Of a stretch of 64,000 nt of DNA, positions 55,050 through 63,931 are shown piece by piece. The stretch is from Candidatus Promineofilum glycogenicum. GTDB lineage: Bacteria > Chloroflexota > Anaerolineae > Promineifilales > Promineifilaceae. Location of the stretch: contig JADJHJ010000001.1 of assembly GCA_016707605.1 (NCBI GenBank), forward strand, positions 124,001-188,000, in the 5' to 3' direction. The translations under genes were made by a program, and so were the position numbers. The number at the start of each line of letters is the position of its first letter. Positions within the stretch are counted from its first letter, which is position 1. The notes beneath the pieces were generated by a model, which saw only the letters and a list, made by a program, of their open reading frames with translations, did not search any database and was not told the DNA's origin.

Positions 55050-56637
55050 AACTGCTACTCCGCAGCGCTTCCAGTGCGCCAAGCCGCCCCGGCGCGCCCA
55101 TGATGCCGCCGCCGGGGTGGGTGCCGGAGCCGCACTGGTAGTAGCCCTTGATGGGCGTGCGATACTTCGCATAGCCCGGAGCGGGGCGCAGGAAGAAGAG
55201 CTGCGACAGGTTGAGTTCGCCGTGGAAGATGTTGCCCTCGGTGATGCCGGTGATGCGCTCCACGTCCACCGGCGTCAGCACTTGACGGTGGAGGATGATG
55301 TCGCGGATGTCGGGGAAGTAGCGGGCCAGCACGTCCACCACCGCGTCGCCGAACGCCTCGCGCTTCTCGTCCGTCCACTCCCCGTCGGCCAGTTTGTAGG
55401 GGGCGTACTGCACGAAGCAGGACATGACGTGCTTGCCGGGCGGGGCCATGTCGGGGTCGATCATCGACGGCAGGATGACGTCGATGTAGGGCTGCTTCGA
55501 GAAGTGGCCATACTTGGCGTCGTCGTAGGCGCGTTCGATGTAGTCGAGGTTGGGACTGATGGAGACGGCCCCGGCCAGATGGCGGCCGACGCCCGGCCGG
55601 CAGCCCAACTCCGGCAGCCGGTCGAGGGCCAGGTTGACCTTGCCCGACGAGCCGAACGTCTGGAAGCGGCGCACCGCTCCCACCAGGTCGTCCGGCAGTT
55701 GCGCCGGATCGACCAGGCGCAGGAAGGTCTGCTTGGGGTCGAGGCTGGAGAGGACGAGCGGGGCGCGAATCTCGTCGCCGTTGTCGAGCACGACGCCGGT
55801 GGCCCGGCCGCCGGCCGTCAGCACGCGAGCCACGCCGGCGTTGCAGCGCACCTCGGCCCCCTGCGCCCGCGCCGCGGTGGCCAGCACCTCGGCCAGCCCG
55901 CCCGTGCCCCCCTTGTGGAAGCCCCAGGCCCGGTAGGCGCCGTCGATCTCGCCCATGTAGTGGTGCAGCAGCACGTAGGCCGTGCCCGGCGAGCGCGGGC
56001 CGAGGAAGGTGCCGATGATGCCGCTGGCCGACAGGGTGGCCTTCAGCGGCTCCGACTCGAACCACTGCTCCACGAAGTCGGCCGCGCTCATCGTCATCAG
56101 CTTGGCCAGGGTGTACAACTGCTCCTGCCCCAGCCCCAGAAAGTGGCGGGCCATCTCCAGCAGGCCCATCAAGTCCTTGGGGTGCAGCGCCGTCGGGTCG
56201 GGCGGGATGACGCCGAGGATGTACTTGACCGCCTTGGCCATGAAGTACATCGAGCGGCCGTAGTCGTCGTAGGCGTCGGCGTCGCGGCGGCTGAAGCGGG
56301 CGATGTTGCGCAGCGTCTGGTAGTGGTCGCCGTCGCGGTAGAGGTAGTCGTCGCCATCGAGCGTCGGCGTCAGAGTGCTCTCCAGCGGCAGGATGGTCAG
56401 GCCGTGGGCGGGCAGGTTCAACTCGCGGACGATCTCCGGCCGGAAGAGGCTGACGACGTAGGAGAAGACGGTGAACTTGAAGCCGGGGAAGACCTCTTCG
56501 GTGACGGACGCGCCGCCGACGAGGTGACGCTTCTCTAGCACGAGCGTCTTCTTGCCGGCGCGGGCCAGATAGGCCCCGGCGACCAGTCCGTTGTGGCCGC
56601 CGCCGATGACGATGGCGTCGTAGGTGTGGTTGTTCAT
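55048..56637 (-). CDS. FAD-dependent oxidoreductase, PYROXD2/phytoene-desaturase-like (copy 2)
   Basis: 529 residues. Rossmann motif IVIGGGHNGLVAGAYLARAGKK, VLEKRHLVGG and the C-terminal QCGSGTHPGGGIMGAPGRLG. It is clearly paralogous to copy 1 over the whole length (for example GTEEVWPGY / VTEEVFPGF). GAGGGACC precedes the start at 56637. Duplicated FAD enzymes next to a GcvT-like gene suggest oxidation of two related substrates in one pathway, but no substrate is known. Confidence 0.82.
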   Translation of the reverse strand: MNNHTYDAIVIGGGHNGLVAGAYLARAGKKTLVLEKRHLVGGASVTEEVFPGFKFTVFSYVVSLFRPEIVRELNLPAHGLTILPLESTLTPTLDGDDYLYRDGDHYQTLRNIARFSRRDADAYDDYGRSMYFMAKAVKYILGVIPPDPTALHPKDLMGLLEMARHFLGLGQEQLYTLAKLMTMSAADFVEQWFESEPLKATLSASGIIGTFLGPRSPGTAYVLLHHYMGEIDGAYRAWGFHKGGTGGLAEVLATAARAQGAEVRCNAGVARVLTAGGRATGVVLDNGDEIRAPLVLSSLDPKQTFLRLVDPAQLPDDLVGAVRRFQTFGSSGKVNLALDRLPELGCRPGVGRHLAGAVSISPNLDYIERAYDDAKYGHFSKQPYIDVILPSMIDPDMAPPGKHVMSCFVQYAPYKLADGEWTDEKREAFGDAVVDVLARYFPDIRDIILHRQVLTPVDVERITGITEGNIFHGELNLSQLFFLRPAPGYAKYRTPIKGYYQCGSGTHPGGGIMGAPGRLGALEALRSSS

Positions 56638-56656
56638 GGTAGGTCCCTCAGTTGCG

Positions 56657-56727
56657 AGGGGCCAGGTTCCAGGTTCCAGGGGCCAGGGTAAGAGCGTTCT
56701 TACCCTGGCCCCTGGAACCTGGAACCT
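56657..56727. repeat. CCAGG-unit palindrome between copy 2 and the GcvT-like gene
   Basis: Arms of GGTTCCAGGTTCCAGGGGCC units around GGTAAGAGCGTTCTTACC. Its right edge CCTAAC contains the TAG stop of the GcvT-like gene (56726-56728). Confidence 0.85.
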
Positions 56728-57928
56728 AACCCCTTTTCCGCGGCGGATCAAAGAACGGCGTCGGCACAATCGTCGCCGGGCAGAGCTTGCGCTTGAATTC
56801 GACGGTCACTTCCACGTCGACCCGGCCGCCCATTGGGGCGTGGGGCGTCAGCAGTTGGCCGATGCCGACATACTGCTTCAGGATGGGGGCGAAGGCGTGG
56901 CTGGTGATGTGGCCGATTTGGGCGCGGTTGCCCGACGCCTGCTCATAGACGGGCACGGCCGACCGCGACGCCCGCCCGGCCACGCCCGGCGGCAAATCCT
57001 CCTCGGCGTACAGTCGCTCCAGCGCCCGCCAGTCGTACTGCACGCCGACGAACGTCCAGGCCGATCCCTTCTCGCGTTCGGCCAGCAGGGCGCGCCGGCC
57101 GATGAAGTCGCCCTTGCCCGGCGCGACCGCCCAGCCCAGGCCGATCTCGTAGGGCGACGACTTCTGGCTCTCGATGACGGCGTGGTGGCTGCTGACGTAG
57201 TCCACGGCGATCATCACCAGCCCGGCCTCGACGCGGGCCACGTCGAGGGCCAGGATGCCGGCGGGCAGGATGCCGTGGCGGCTGCCGCGCTCCATCAGGC
57301 AGTCCCACAGCCGCTCGGCGTGCTCCGGCCGCACCCACAGCTCGTAGCCCAGGTCGCCGGTGTAGCCGGTGCGCGTGACCGTCAGCGGGAAGCCGTCGAC
57401 CGTCCCTTGGGCCAAATGGAAGTAGTTCAGCTGGCCGAAGTCGATACCGTCCACGACCTCTTCCAGGATGGCCCGGCTGCGTGGCCCTTGCAGCGCCAGC
57501 GCGGCCAGGTCGTCGCTGACGTTGGTCACCGTAGCGTTGAGGCCATAGCCCACATCCTGGAACCAGCGGCCGTTGGGGTCGGCCGAGGTGATGCGGAAGT
57601 GGTCGGCAGCCAGCCGGGAGACGGTGCCGTCGTCAATGACTTTGCCGGCGCTGTCGCACCACGGGGTGTAGTAAACCTGGCCGATCTTCTGCCTGGTCAC
57701 GTCGCGGGTGATGACGCGGTCAACCAGGCGGGCAGCGTCGGGGCCGGTGACTTCGTACTTGTAGAGCGGCGAGACGTCGATCAGCGCGGCGCTGTTGCGG
57801 ATAGCGTAGTACTCGCGCTCGTGCGACGGCTCGTAGAGACCGGCCGACAGGTAGCCCGACCAGTTGCGCCACTCGTAGCTGTCACAGACGGCCGAGGTGC
57901 GGGAGTGAAATGGTGTCGGTAGCGGCAT
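56726..57928 (-). CDS. GcvT/DMGDH-type aminomethyltransferase
   Basis: 400 residues of the glycine-cleavage T family. The folate-binding core is present, with LYKYEVTGPDAARLVDRVITRDV, LALQGPRSRAIL, TRTGYTGDLGYELWV and ARVEAGLVMI, and a C-terminal beta-barrel (about 300-390). T-type proteins transfer one-carbon units from amines to tetrahydrofolate, as in glycine cleavage or dimethylglycine and sarcosine oxidation. No gcvH or gcvP is nearby, and the neighbouring FAD enzymes and MttB-like protein favour a methylated-amine substrate (inference). GGAGGA sits just before the ATG. Confidence 0.85.
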   Translation of the reverse strand: MPLPTPFHSRTSAVCDSYEWRNWSGYLSAGLYEPSHEREYYAIRNSAALIDVSPLYKYEVTGPDAARLVDRVITRDVTRQKIGQVYYTPWCDSAGKVIDDGTVSRLAADHFRITSADPNGRWFQDVGYGLNATVTNVSDDLAALALQGPRSRAILEEVVDGIDFGQLNYFHLAQGTVDGFPLTVTRTGYTGDLGYELWVRPEHAERLWDCLMERGSRHGILPAGILALDVARVEAGLVMIAVDYVSSHHAVIESQKSSPYEIGLGWAVAPGKGDFIGRRALLAEREKGSAWTFVGVQYDWRALERLYAEEDLPPGVAGRASRSAVPVYEQASGNRAQIGHITSHAFAPILKQYVGIGQLLTPHAPMGGRVDVEVTVEFKRKLCPATIVPTPFFDPPRKRG

Positions 57929-57945
57929 ACTTCCTCCATAATGAT

Positions 57946-58062
57946 GATCCGCAGATTGGGCAGATTGGGCAGATTTCTCAGAAAAGAGAAACCGACTCGG
58001 CTCTATCCAATCACTCTGCGGAGAGCTTTCTTAAATCTGCCTAATCTGCCAAATCTGCGGAT
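57946..58062. repeat. CAGATT palindrome, type B (GATCCGCAGATT...)
   Basis: GATCCGCAGATTGGGCAGATT and one more unit pairs with AAATCTGCCTAATCTGCC ending CTGCGGAT across a 50-base loop. Its right arm overlaps the last 8 codons and the stop of the IclR gene. Confidence 0.85.
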
Positions 58063-58841
58063 AACCCCTCTCGATAACCCAGTTGATGCGAAATGCGGGC
58101 GGCGGCGGCGCGGACGAGGCGGCCGATCGCCGGCACGCGCGCGTCGGTCAGCCGCGTGCGCGTGCCGCCCAGGCTGATGGCGGCGACGGGCCGGCCGCCG
58201 GCGTCGAACAGCGGCGCGCCGACGGCCACAAAGCCCAACTCTAACTCTTCAGCGGCCACGGCGTAGCCGTTGTGCCGCGCGTCGTCCAGGTTGGCGCGCA
58301 TCTGTTCGCCGTCGGTGATGGTATGCTCAGTTAGATGGCGGAACGAATGTGACAGCACGCGACCCAACTCCTGCGGCGGCAGATGGGCCAGGATGGCCTT
58401 GCCGGTCGAGGTGGCGTAGACCGGCCAGCGGCTGCCGATGTGCTGGCTGCCGCTGGTGACGTGGCCGCCGGGGATTTCGTCAATGATGACCATCTCGCGG
58501 TCGGACAGCAGTTCCAGCGTGGCCGTCTCGCCCGTGGCCGCGGCCAGCGCCTCCAGCTCCGGCCGGGCCAATTCGCGGGCCGGATTGGCCCGCTGGGCGC
58601 GCGCGCCGAGGGCGATGAGACCGGAGCCGAGGCGGTAGATGTCGGTGGCCGGATCGCGGGCGACGTACTCGACGCTCTCCAGCGCCGTCAGCAGGCGGTA
58701 GACCGTCGTCCGGTTCAGGCCCACGGCTTCGGCCAGGTCGCTGACGCTCCACGCCGGGCGGCCGTCGCCGAACGCCTCCAGCAGCGCCACGGCGCGACGG
58801 ATGGATTGCGTCCCGGCCATTGGTTCCTGTCTTGTACTCAT
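58041..58841 (-). CDS. IclR-family transcriptional regulator
   Basis: 266 residues. Winged helix at about 10-70 (SIRRAVALLEAFGDGRPAWSVSDLAEAVGLNRTTVYRLLTALESV), effector-binding IclR domain at about 85-255 (ELLSDREMVIIDEIPGG, VYATSTGKAILAHLP). The last eight residues before the stop (SADLAD region) are encoded by the arm of a type B palindrome, so the C-terminus was altered by that element. It lies between the GcvT-like and MttB-like genes. The identical three-half-site operators at 60516 and 61566 are its most likely targets. Confidence 0.88.
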   Translation of the reverse strand: MSTRQEPMAGTQSIRRAVALLEAFGDGRPAWSVSDLAEAVGLNRTTVYRLLTALESVEYVARDPATDIYRLGSGLIALGARAQRANPARELARPELEALAAATGETATLELLSDREMVIIDEIPGGHVTSGSQHIGSRWPVYATSTGKAILAHLPPQELGRVLSHSFRHLTEHTITDGEQMRANLDDARHNGYAVAAEELELGFVAVGAPLFDAGGRPVAAISLGGTRTRLTDARVPAIGRLVRAAAARISHQLGYREGLSADLAD

Positions 58842-58853
58842 TCGGTGCAGAAG

Positions 58854-58983
58854 GTTTAACCACAGATTACACAGATTTCACAGATTGAAGAGATACGATC
58901 CGCAGATTGGGCAGATTGGGCAGATTACCAGAAAGGAAATCTCTTGCTTCTGAAATCTGCCTAATCTGCCAAATCTGCGGATC
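58854..58983. repeat. Half type A element joined to a full type B palindrome
   Basis: TTAACCACAGATT with two units (58854-58886) is a lone type A arm. A full type B palindrome (58898-58983, GATCCGCAGATTGGG ... AATCTGCGGATC) follows after 11 bases. It lies between the IclR and MttB-like genes. Confidence 0.85.
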
Positions 58984-58992
58984 ATTTCTCTT

Positions 58993-60504
58993 CTACCTGG
59001 CAAAGCGTCGTGCCCGGCGGCGGGTGTCGGTCGTTGTGGCGCGGGCGGCGGCGGCGGGCACGGCCGGTAGCGGGGCGGGGGCGCTCATGCCCGCGGTGAT
59101 GATGCGCTCCATCTCGGCCACGGCCAGCGGGTCGGTGTCCAGCGGTTCGTAGGCGGCCAGGCGGCGCTCAACTTCGTCGGCCGCCCGCTGCAACAGGTCT
59201 TTGCCGCCCGCTCGCTGCCAGTTCTCGCGGTTCTCGCGGTCGGTGACGGCCGCGGGCAAGTAGAGTTCATCCGGCCAGTGGGCCATCGTGTGCGCGGCAG
59301 TGATGAGGTGCTGCTCGGCCATCACTTCGCGCACCAGGGCCATCGTCGGCAGGTCGTCGGCCGGGGCCACGTCGCGGACGAAGTGCAGCGCCTGGCCGCA
59401 CAGGTCATCGTCGAGCACCAGCTTGGGCAGGCTGAAGGTCAGCACAAAGTCGAGCATCCCCGGCCCGGAGACGGAGTTGATCCCGGCCAGCGCCGCCAGC
59501 AGGGCGCTGCCGAACGTCTCCGCCCCGGCCTGGGCGTCGAGGAACTTGCCGTCGCTGAGGGCCATGTAGGCCTGCGTCGGCAGGCCGAGCGACTTGGCCA
59601 CGGCGACGTAGGCCACGTCGAGGCGCAAGGCCTGGATGCCCAGCATGGGCGAAGTGGCGGCGCGCATGTGGAACTCGGCCGGCGCGCCGCCGAACAGCAC
59701 CGGCGCGCCCGGCCGCACGATCTGGGCCATCGTCAGCCCGGCCAGCACGTCCACGACGTGGAAGACCGTCGCCCCGACGACCGACACCGGGGCGATGAGG
59801 CCCATCAGCGTCACCGGGACGATCTCGACCGGGATGCCCCACTCGACGCAGTCGAGCAGGTTCTGGCACGAGTCCTCGCTATAGCGGAACATGCCCGTGG
59901 CGGTGATGGTGAAGATCGACAGCGGCCGGGCGATGAGGTCGGCCCGGTCGCGGCGGAAGAGCTGCATCATCTCGGCCATGCGGCCGACGCCGTGCTCGGT
60001 GAACGCGCCGCTGACGACCGGCTTGCGCGAGTTGGTCAGGCACAGAAAGAGCCGCCAGGCGTCGGACACGCCCGGCTCGATGTCGGCGTTGGTGCTGAAG
60101 GCGGTGGCCAGATAGGCGATGTGGGGCAGGCCGTCGCCCAGGCGGACGTACTCCACGAAGTCGGCCGTCGTTGCCAGGCGCGTCTCGCCGCTGCGGTGGT
60201 CGAGCACCTTCAGGCCGCTGCTGGCGGGCACAAAGTGGACGTTGTCGCCGCCCAGTTCGGCGCAGGGCTGGCCGTCGCGGTCGTAGAGGGTGAATGACTT
60301 GGGGGTCGTGGCGATGGCCCGGTCAACCACGTCGGGCGGGAAGAGGACGCGGCCGTCGGCGCTGGTCGGCAGCCCGGCTTCCAGCAGCCGCCGCCGCAAC
60401 TCCACCCCGCGCACCTCCATGCCGACTTCGGCCAGGATGCGTTTGGCCTCGTCAAGGATGCGGGCGATGAGGGCGTCGTCGAGAAGCTGGAGGCGTGGGC
60501 GCAT
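58993..60504 (-). CDS. MttB-superfamily (trimethylamine methyltransferase family) protein
   Basis: 503 residues. Family core: VEWGIPVEIVPVTLMGLIAPVSVVGATVFHVVDVLAGLTMAQIVRPGAPVLFGGAPAEFHMRAA, then GIQALRLDVAYVAVAKSLGLPTQAYMALSDGKFLDAQAGAETFGSALLAALAGINSVSGPGMLDF. The internal position where archaeal MttB uses pyrrolysine has no TAG; the only TAG is the true stop. Non-Pyl members such as MtgB demethylate quaternary amines (glycine betaine) with a corrinoid protein. No corrinoid protein is encoded here, so the partner is elsewhere. The ATG at 60504 lies 12 bases from the downstream edge of an IclR-type operator. An Ala/Arg-rich tail ends the protein. Confidence 0.83.
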   Translation of the reverse strand: MRPRLQLLDDALIARILDEAKRILAEVGMEVRGVELRRRLLEAGLPTSADGRVLFPPDVVDRAIATTPKSFTLYDRDGQPCAELGGDNVHFVPASSGLKVLDHRSGETRLATTADFVEYVRLGDGLPHIAYLATAFSTNADIEPGVSDAWRLFLCLTNSRKPVVSGAFTEHGVGRMAEMMQLFRRDRADLIARPLSIFTITATGMFRYSEDSCQNLLDCVEWGIPVEIVPVTLMGLIAPVSVVGATVFHVVDVLAGLTMAQIVRPGAPVLFGGAPAEFHMRAATSPMLGIQALRLDVAYVAVAKSLGLPTQAYMALSDGKFLDAQAGAETFGSALLAALAGINSVSGPGMLDFVLTFSLPKLVLDDDLCGQALHFVRDVAPADDLPTMALVREVMAEQHLITAAHTMAHWPDELYLPAAVTDRENRENWQRAGGKDLLQRAADEVERRLAAYEPLDTDPLAVAEMERIITAGMSAPAPLPAVPAAAARATTTDTRRRARRFAR

Positions 60505-60515
60505 GGCGCTCTCGT

Positions 60516-60540
60516 GTTCACATTGTGAACAGTAAGTTCA
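60516..60540 (-). promoter_or_regulatory. Three-half-site operator upstream of the MttB-like gene
   Basis: GTTCACATTGTGAAC (60516-60530), a 15-base dyad, plus a third GTTCA at 60536-60540. The same arrangement with identical spacing is at 61566. IclR-family operators (PobR, PcaU) have this dyad-plus-direct-half-site layout. Confidence 0.75.
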
Positions 60541-60600
60541 ACAAAGTGTAACATGGTTTAATTGCGCCGCAACAAATTGGCCCCGGTGGCTGGACGCGGC

Positions 60601-61548
60601 TTACGTCGTCTCTCGCAATGGCCGAAACCCCTCCCCCAACACCTCCTGCGCCTGCCCGATGATGACGAACGCCTGCGGGTCGGCCTCGTGGATGAGCGCC
60701 TTGAGCTGGACGATCTCCGCCCGGCTGACGGCGCACAGCAGGACGTGCTTCTCGCGGCCGGTGTACATCCCCTTGCCCGTCCAATCGGTGACGCCGCGCT
60801 CCAGGTCGGCCAGGATGCGGTCGGCCACGTCTTCCGGCTCGTTGGTGATGATCGTCGCCACGCGCATGACGTTGGAGCCGTTGACCGTTAGCTCGACCAG
60901 CACGCCGCCGACGTAGAGGGCGATGACGGCGTAGAGCGCCCGCTCCCAGCCGAAGGTCAGCCCGGCCAGGAAGACGACGATGCCGTCGGTGTAGAGATAG
61001 GCCTGCGACAGCGGCGTGCCGAAGCGCCGCTCCAGAATGCGGGCCAGAATGTCGGTGCCGCCGCTGGTGGCCCGGGCGCGAAAGAGCAGGCCGACGGCCA
61101 CGCCGGCCGTCACGCCGCCGTAGAGGGCGTTGAGGGCCAGGTCGTCGGTCAGCTTCACCCCCGGCCAGAACAGTTGCAGCCCGTCGAGAGTGACGGAGAA
61201 GATGAGCGACGCCGCCACCGTGCGGGCCAGAAAGCGCCGTCCGCCCAGGAAGCGCCAACCAAGGTAGAAGAGGGGGATGTTGAGGATGAAGCTCAACGTA
61301 CCTATGGGCCAGCCGGTGAAGCTGTTGATGATCTGCGCCGTGCCGCTGAGGCCGCCGGCGACGAGGTCGTTGGGGATGAAGAACAGATCCATGCTGAGGG
61401 CCAGCAGGGCCGCGCCGGCGAAGATGAGGAAGTAGTCGCGGGCTAACTGTAGCCGCGTGGCGTGTTTCTCGCTCTCGCGCCGCAGCCGGACGCGCTCGCG
61501 GATTTGGGCCAGGTGGCCGTTTTTGGGTGTTGTCGATGAATGGGACAT
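60601..61548 (-). CDS. YitT-family membrane protein with DUF2179 domain
   Basis: 315 residues. Six membrane segments (about 35-215, beginning DYFLIFAGAALLALSMDLFFIPNDLVAGGLSGTAQI), then a cytosolic ferredoxin-like DUF2179 domain (about 225-305: VMRVATIITNEPEDVADRILADLERGVTDWTGKGMY). YitT proteins are of unknown transport function. GGAGAG lies 6 bases before the ATG at 61548. The operator at 61566-61590, identical to that of the MttB-like gene, sits just upstream, so both genes are probably one regulon. Confidence 0.85.
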   Translation of the reverse strand: MSHSSTTPKNGHLAQIRERVRLRRESEKHATRLQLARDYFLIFAGAALLALSMDLFFIPNDLVAGGLSGTAQIINSFTGWPIGTLSFILNIPLFYLGWRFLGGRRFLARTVAASLIFSVTLDGLQLFWPGVKLTDDLALNALYGGVTAGVAVGLLFRARATSGGTDILARILERRFGTPLSQAYLYTDGIVVFLAGLTFGWERALYAVIALYVGGVLVELTVNGSNVMRVATIITNEPEDVADRILADLERGVTDWTGKGMYTGREKHVLLCAVSRAEIVQLKALIHEADPQAFVIIGQAQEVLGEGFRPLRETT

Positions 61549-61565
61549 TGTTACTCTCCAGTTGT

Positions 61566-61590
61566 GTTCACATTGTGAACAAGAAGTTCA
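61566..61590 (-). promoter_or_regulatory. Three-half-site operator upstream of the YitT gene
   Basis: GTTCACATTGTGAAC (61566-61580) plus GTTCA (61586-61590), the same bases and spacing as at 60516. It covers the region just upstream of the YitT ribosome site. Confidence 0.75.
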
Positions 61591-61661
61591 TGATGGCGTT
61601 GACGATTATAGCGCAGAGGATTATGATCTGGGTTGACCTGCTCCACGGCTGTCAAAGGATA

Positions 61662-61760
61662 GCACGCTGCTGACGCTGATTTCAACGCTGATTGACGCGG
61701 CCCGGCGGAATGCTGTTCCGGGCAGCGAATATCAGCGCCTTATCAGCGTCATCAGCGTGC
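61662..61760. repeat. ATCAGCG-unit palindrome with inner hairpin
   Basis: GCACGCTGCTGACGCTGAT (61662 onward) pairs with ATCAGCGTCATCAGCGTGC (ending 61760). An inner hairpin CCCGG ... CCGGG occupies the loop. It lies between the YitT promoter region and the CocE gene. Confidence 0.75.
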
Positions 61761-61772
61761 AATTCTTTTCCT

Positions 61773-63821
61773 ATGACCACCCGCACCACCTTCCCCCGCT
61801 CCGTCCGTGAAATCGAAAACCTGTGGATTCCCCTGCCCGACGACGCGCGCCTGGCCGCCCGCATGTGGCTGCCGGCCGACGCTGAGTCGCACCCCGTCCC
61901 GGCCTTGTTCGAGTTCCTGCCCTACCGCAAGAGCGACGGCACGGCCATCCGCGACGCCCTGCGCGCCCCCTACTACGCCGGGCACGGCTACGCCGTCCTG
62001 CGCGTGGACATGCGCGGCAGCGGCGACTCCGACGGCGTGCTGACCGACGAGTACACGACGCAGGAGCACGACGACGCCGTGGCCTGCATCGCCTGGATCG
62101 CCGCCCAGCCGTGGTGCGACGGCAACGTGGGCATGATGGGCATCTCCTGGGGCGGGTTCAACAGCCTGCAAGTGGCGGCGCGGCAACCGCCGGCGCTGAA
62201 GGCGCTGGTCGTCATTGGCTTCACCGATGACCGCTACGCCGACGACGTGCACTACATGGGCGGCTGCGTGCTGACGTCGCAGATGCTGGCCTGGTCGTCG
62301 GTCATGCACGTCTACAACGCCCTGCCGCCCGACCCGCGTTGGGTGGGGGAGCGCTGGCGCGAGATGTGGGCCGAAAGACTGGCAGGCTCACCGCCGTTCG
62401 TGGAAGAGTGGCTGGCCCACCAGACGCGCGACGCCTACTGGCGACACGGCTCGGCCGGCGAGGACTATGACGCCATCCGCGTGCCCGTCTTCGCCGTCGG
62501 CGGCTGGGCCGACAACTACAACAACTCCGTGCCGCGACTGCTGGCCGGGCTGAGCGGGCCGCGCAAGGGGCTGATCGGCCCCTGGGCGCATACCTTCCCG
62601 GAGATGGGCACGCCCGGCCCGGCCATCGGTTTCCTGCAGGAGAGCCTGCGCTGGTGGGACCACTGGCTGAAGGGGCTCGACACGGGCATCATGGACGAGC
62701 CAATGCTGCGGACGTGGTTGCAGGACAGCGCGCCGCCGGCCACAACCTGCGACGCCCGCCCCGGCCGCTGGGTGGCCGACCCGGCCTGGCCGTCGCCCAA
62801 CGTGGCCGAGCGGGCGCTCTACCTGAACAGCGACGGCGCGGCCGACTGGCTGGGCGACGCGCTGCGGCCGGAAGTCGCCCGGCTCATCCGCGGCCGCGAG
62901 GGGGACGGTCTCGACGTCGGCCCGTGGTGTGCCTACGGCGCGGCGGGCGACTTCCCCGGCGACCAGCGCCCGGCCGACGGCGCGGCGCTGTCGTTCACGT
63001 CTGCGCCTGCGGCTGAACCAAGCGACATCCTCGGCTATCCGCTGCTCGACCTGGAGCTAAGCGCCGACGAGCCGCTGGCCCTGGTCGCTGCCCGGCTGTG
63101 CGACGTGGCTCCCGACGGCGCGTCGACGCTGGTCAGTTGGGGCTTGCTCAACCTGACCCACCGCCCCGGTGACCACCGGGAGAGTCACGCGTTCCCGGAG
63201 CCACTGGAGCCGGGGCGGCGCTACCGGGTGACGGTGCAATTGAACGTCATCGGCCACCGGCTGGCCGCGGGGCATCGCTGGCGAGTCAGCGTGACGCCGA
63301 CCTACGTGCGCCACGCCTGGCCGTCGCCGCGGCCGGTGACGCTGACGGTCTACTGTGGCGCGAACTCGCGGCTGCGACTGCCCGTCCGCGCGCCCTCGCC
63401 GGCCGACGCGGCGCTGCCCGACTTCTCGCCACCGGAGACGGCCGCGCCCGTCCCCCTGGAGCAGTTGCGCACCGGCCACAGCCGCAAGACGATTACCCAT
63501 GACCAGGTCGGCGGCTGGACGGAGTTGCGCTTCGCGGACGATGGCGGGCGACTGCGCTACCTCGGCTCTGGCATGGAGGTGGACGATGGGGGGACAGAGG
63601 TCTACACCGTGCGCGACGGCGACCCGCTGTCGCTGCGCGTCGAGATCGAGCGGTGGGTGGAGTTGCAGCGCGGCGCGTGGCGGGTGCGGGTGCAGACACG
63701 CTGCGCCATGACGGCCGACGCCACCCACTTCCACCTGAGCCACAGCCTGGACGCCTACGAAGGCGACAGCCGCATCTTCACCGGCGCCTCCACCAAGGCC
63801 ATTCCTCGTTATTGCGTTTGA
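61773..63821 (+). CDS. CocE/NonD-type serine hydrolase
   Basis: 682 residues. The N-terminal alpha/beta hydrolase is of the S15/CocE family, with nucleophile Ser125 in GISWGGFNSL, Asp in VGGWADNYN and His in PWAHTFPEM. A C-terminal X-Pro dipeptidyl-peptidase-like jelly-roll follows (about 380-550: ALYLNSDGAADWL ... VSVTPTYVRHAW). A last domain (about 560-682) is not recognised. Substrates of the family range from acyl esters to X-Pro peptides. The ATG at 61773 fits the conserved start, without a clear ribosome site. It is divergent from the YitT gene and has no clear signal peptide. Confidence 0.85.
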   Translation: MTTRTTFPRSVREIENLWIPLPDDARLAARMWLPADAESHPVPALFEFLPYRKSDGTAIRDALRAPYYAGHGYAVLRVDMRGSGDSDGVLTDEYTTQEHDDAVACIAWIAAQPWCDGNVGMMGISWGGFNSLQVAARQPPALKALVVIGFTDDRYADDVHYMGGCVLTSQMLAWSSVMHVYNALPPDPRWVGERWREMWAERLAGSPPFVEEWLAHQTRDAYWRHGSAGEDYDAIRVPVFAVGGWADNYNNSVPRLLAGLSGPRKGLIGPWAHTFPEMGTPGPAIGFLQESLRWWDHWLKGLDTGIMDEPMLRTWLQDSAPPATTCDARPGRWVADPAWPSPNVAERALYLNSDGAADWLGDALRPEVARLIRGREGDGLDVGPWCAYGAAGDFPGDQRPADGAALSFTSAPAAEPSDILGYPLLDLELSADEPLALVAARLCDVAPDGASTLVSWGLLNLTHRPGDHRESHAFPEPLEPGRRYRVTVQLNVIGHRLAAGHRWRVSVTPTYVRHAWPSPRPVTLTVYCGANSRLRLPVRAPSPADAALPDFSPPETAAPVPLEQLRTGHSRKTITHDQVGGWTELRFADDGGRLRYLGSGMEVDDGGTEVYTVRDGDPLSLRVEIERWVELQRGAWRVRVQTRCAMTADATHFHLSHSLDAYEGDSRIFTGASTKAIPRYCV

Positions 63822-63832
63822 GAAGAATGAAT

Positions 63833-63912
63833 GATCCGCAGATTTGGCAGATTAGGCAGATTCCAGAAGAAGAGCATTCCGAAATCTGCCTAATCTGCCA
63901 AATCTGCGGATC
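63833..63912. repeat. CAGATT palindrome, type B
   Basis: GATCCGCAGATTTGGCAGATTAGG pairs with CCTAATCTGCCAAATCTGCGGATC. The outer two units match perfectly. It lies between the CocE and DmpA-type genes. Confidence 0.9.
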
Positions 63913-63931
63913 AAATCCTCTGGAGCATCCT

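Noticed and set aside
57946..58983. CAGATT runs as a possible CRISPR array
   Set aside because: Units are 9 bp apart with no unique spacers, and the two arms are complementary; this is a hairpin element, and no cas gene is near.
58993..58995. TAG in the MttB-like gene as a pyrrolysine codon
   Set aside because: It is the terminal codon of a full-length protein, followed by repeat sequence; there is no internal TAG.
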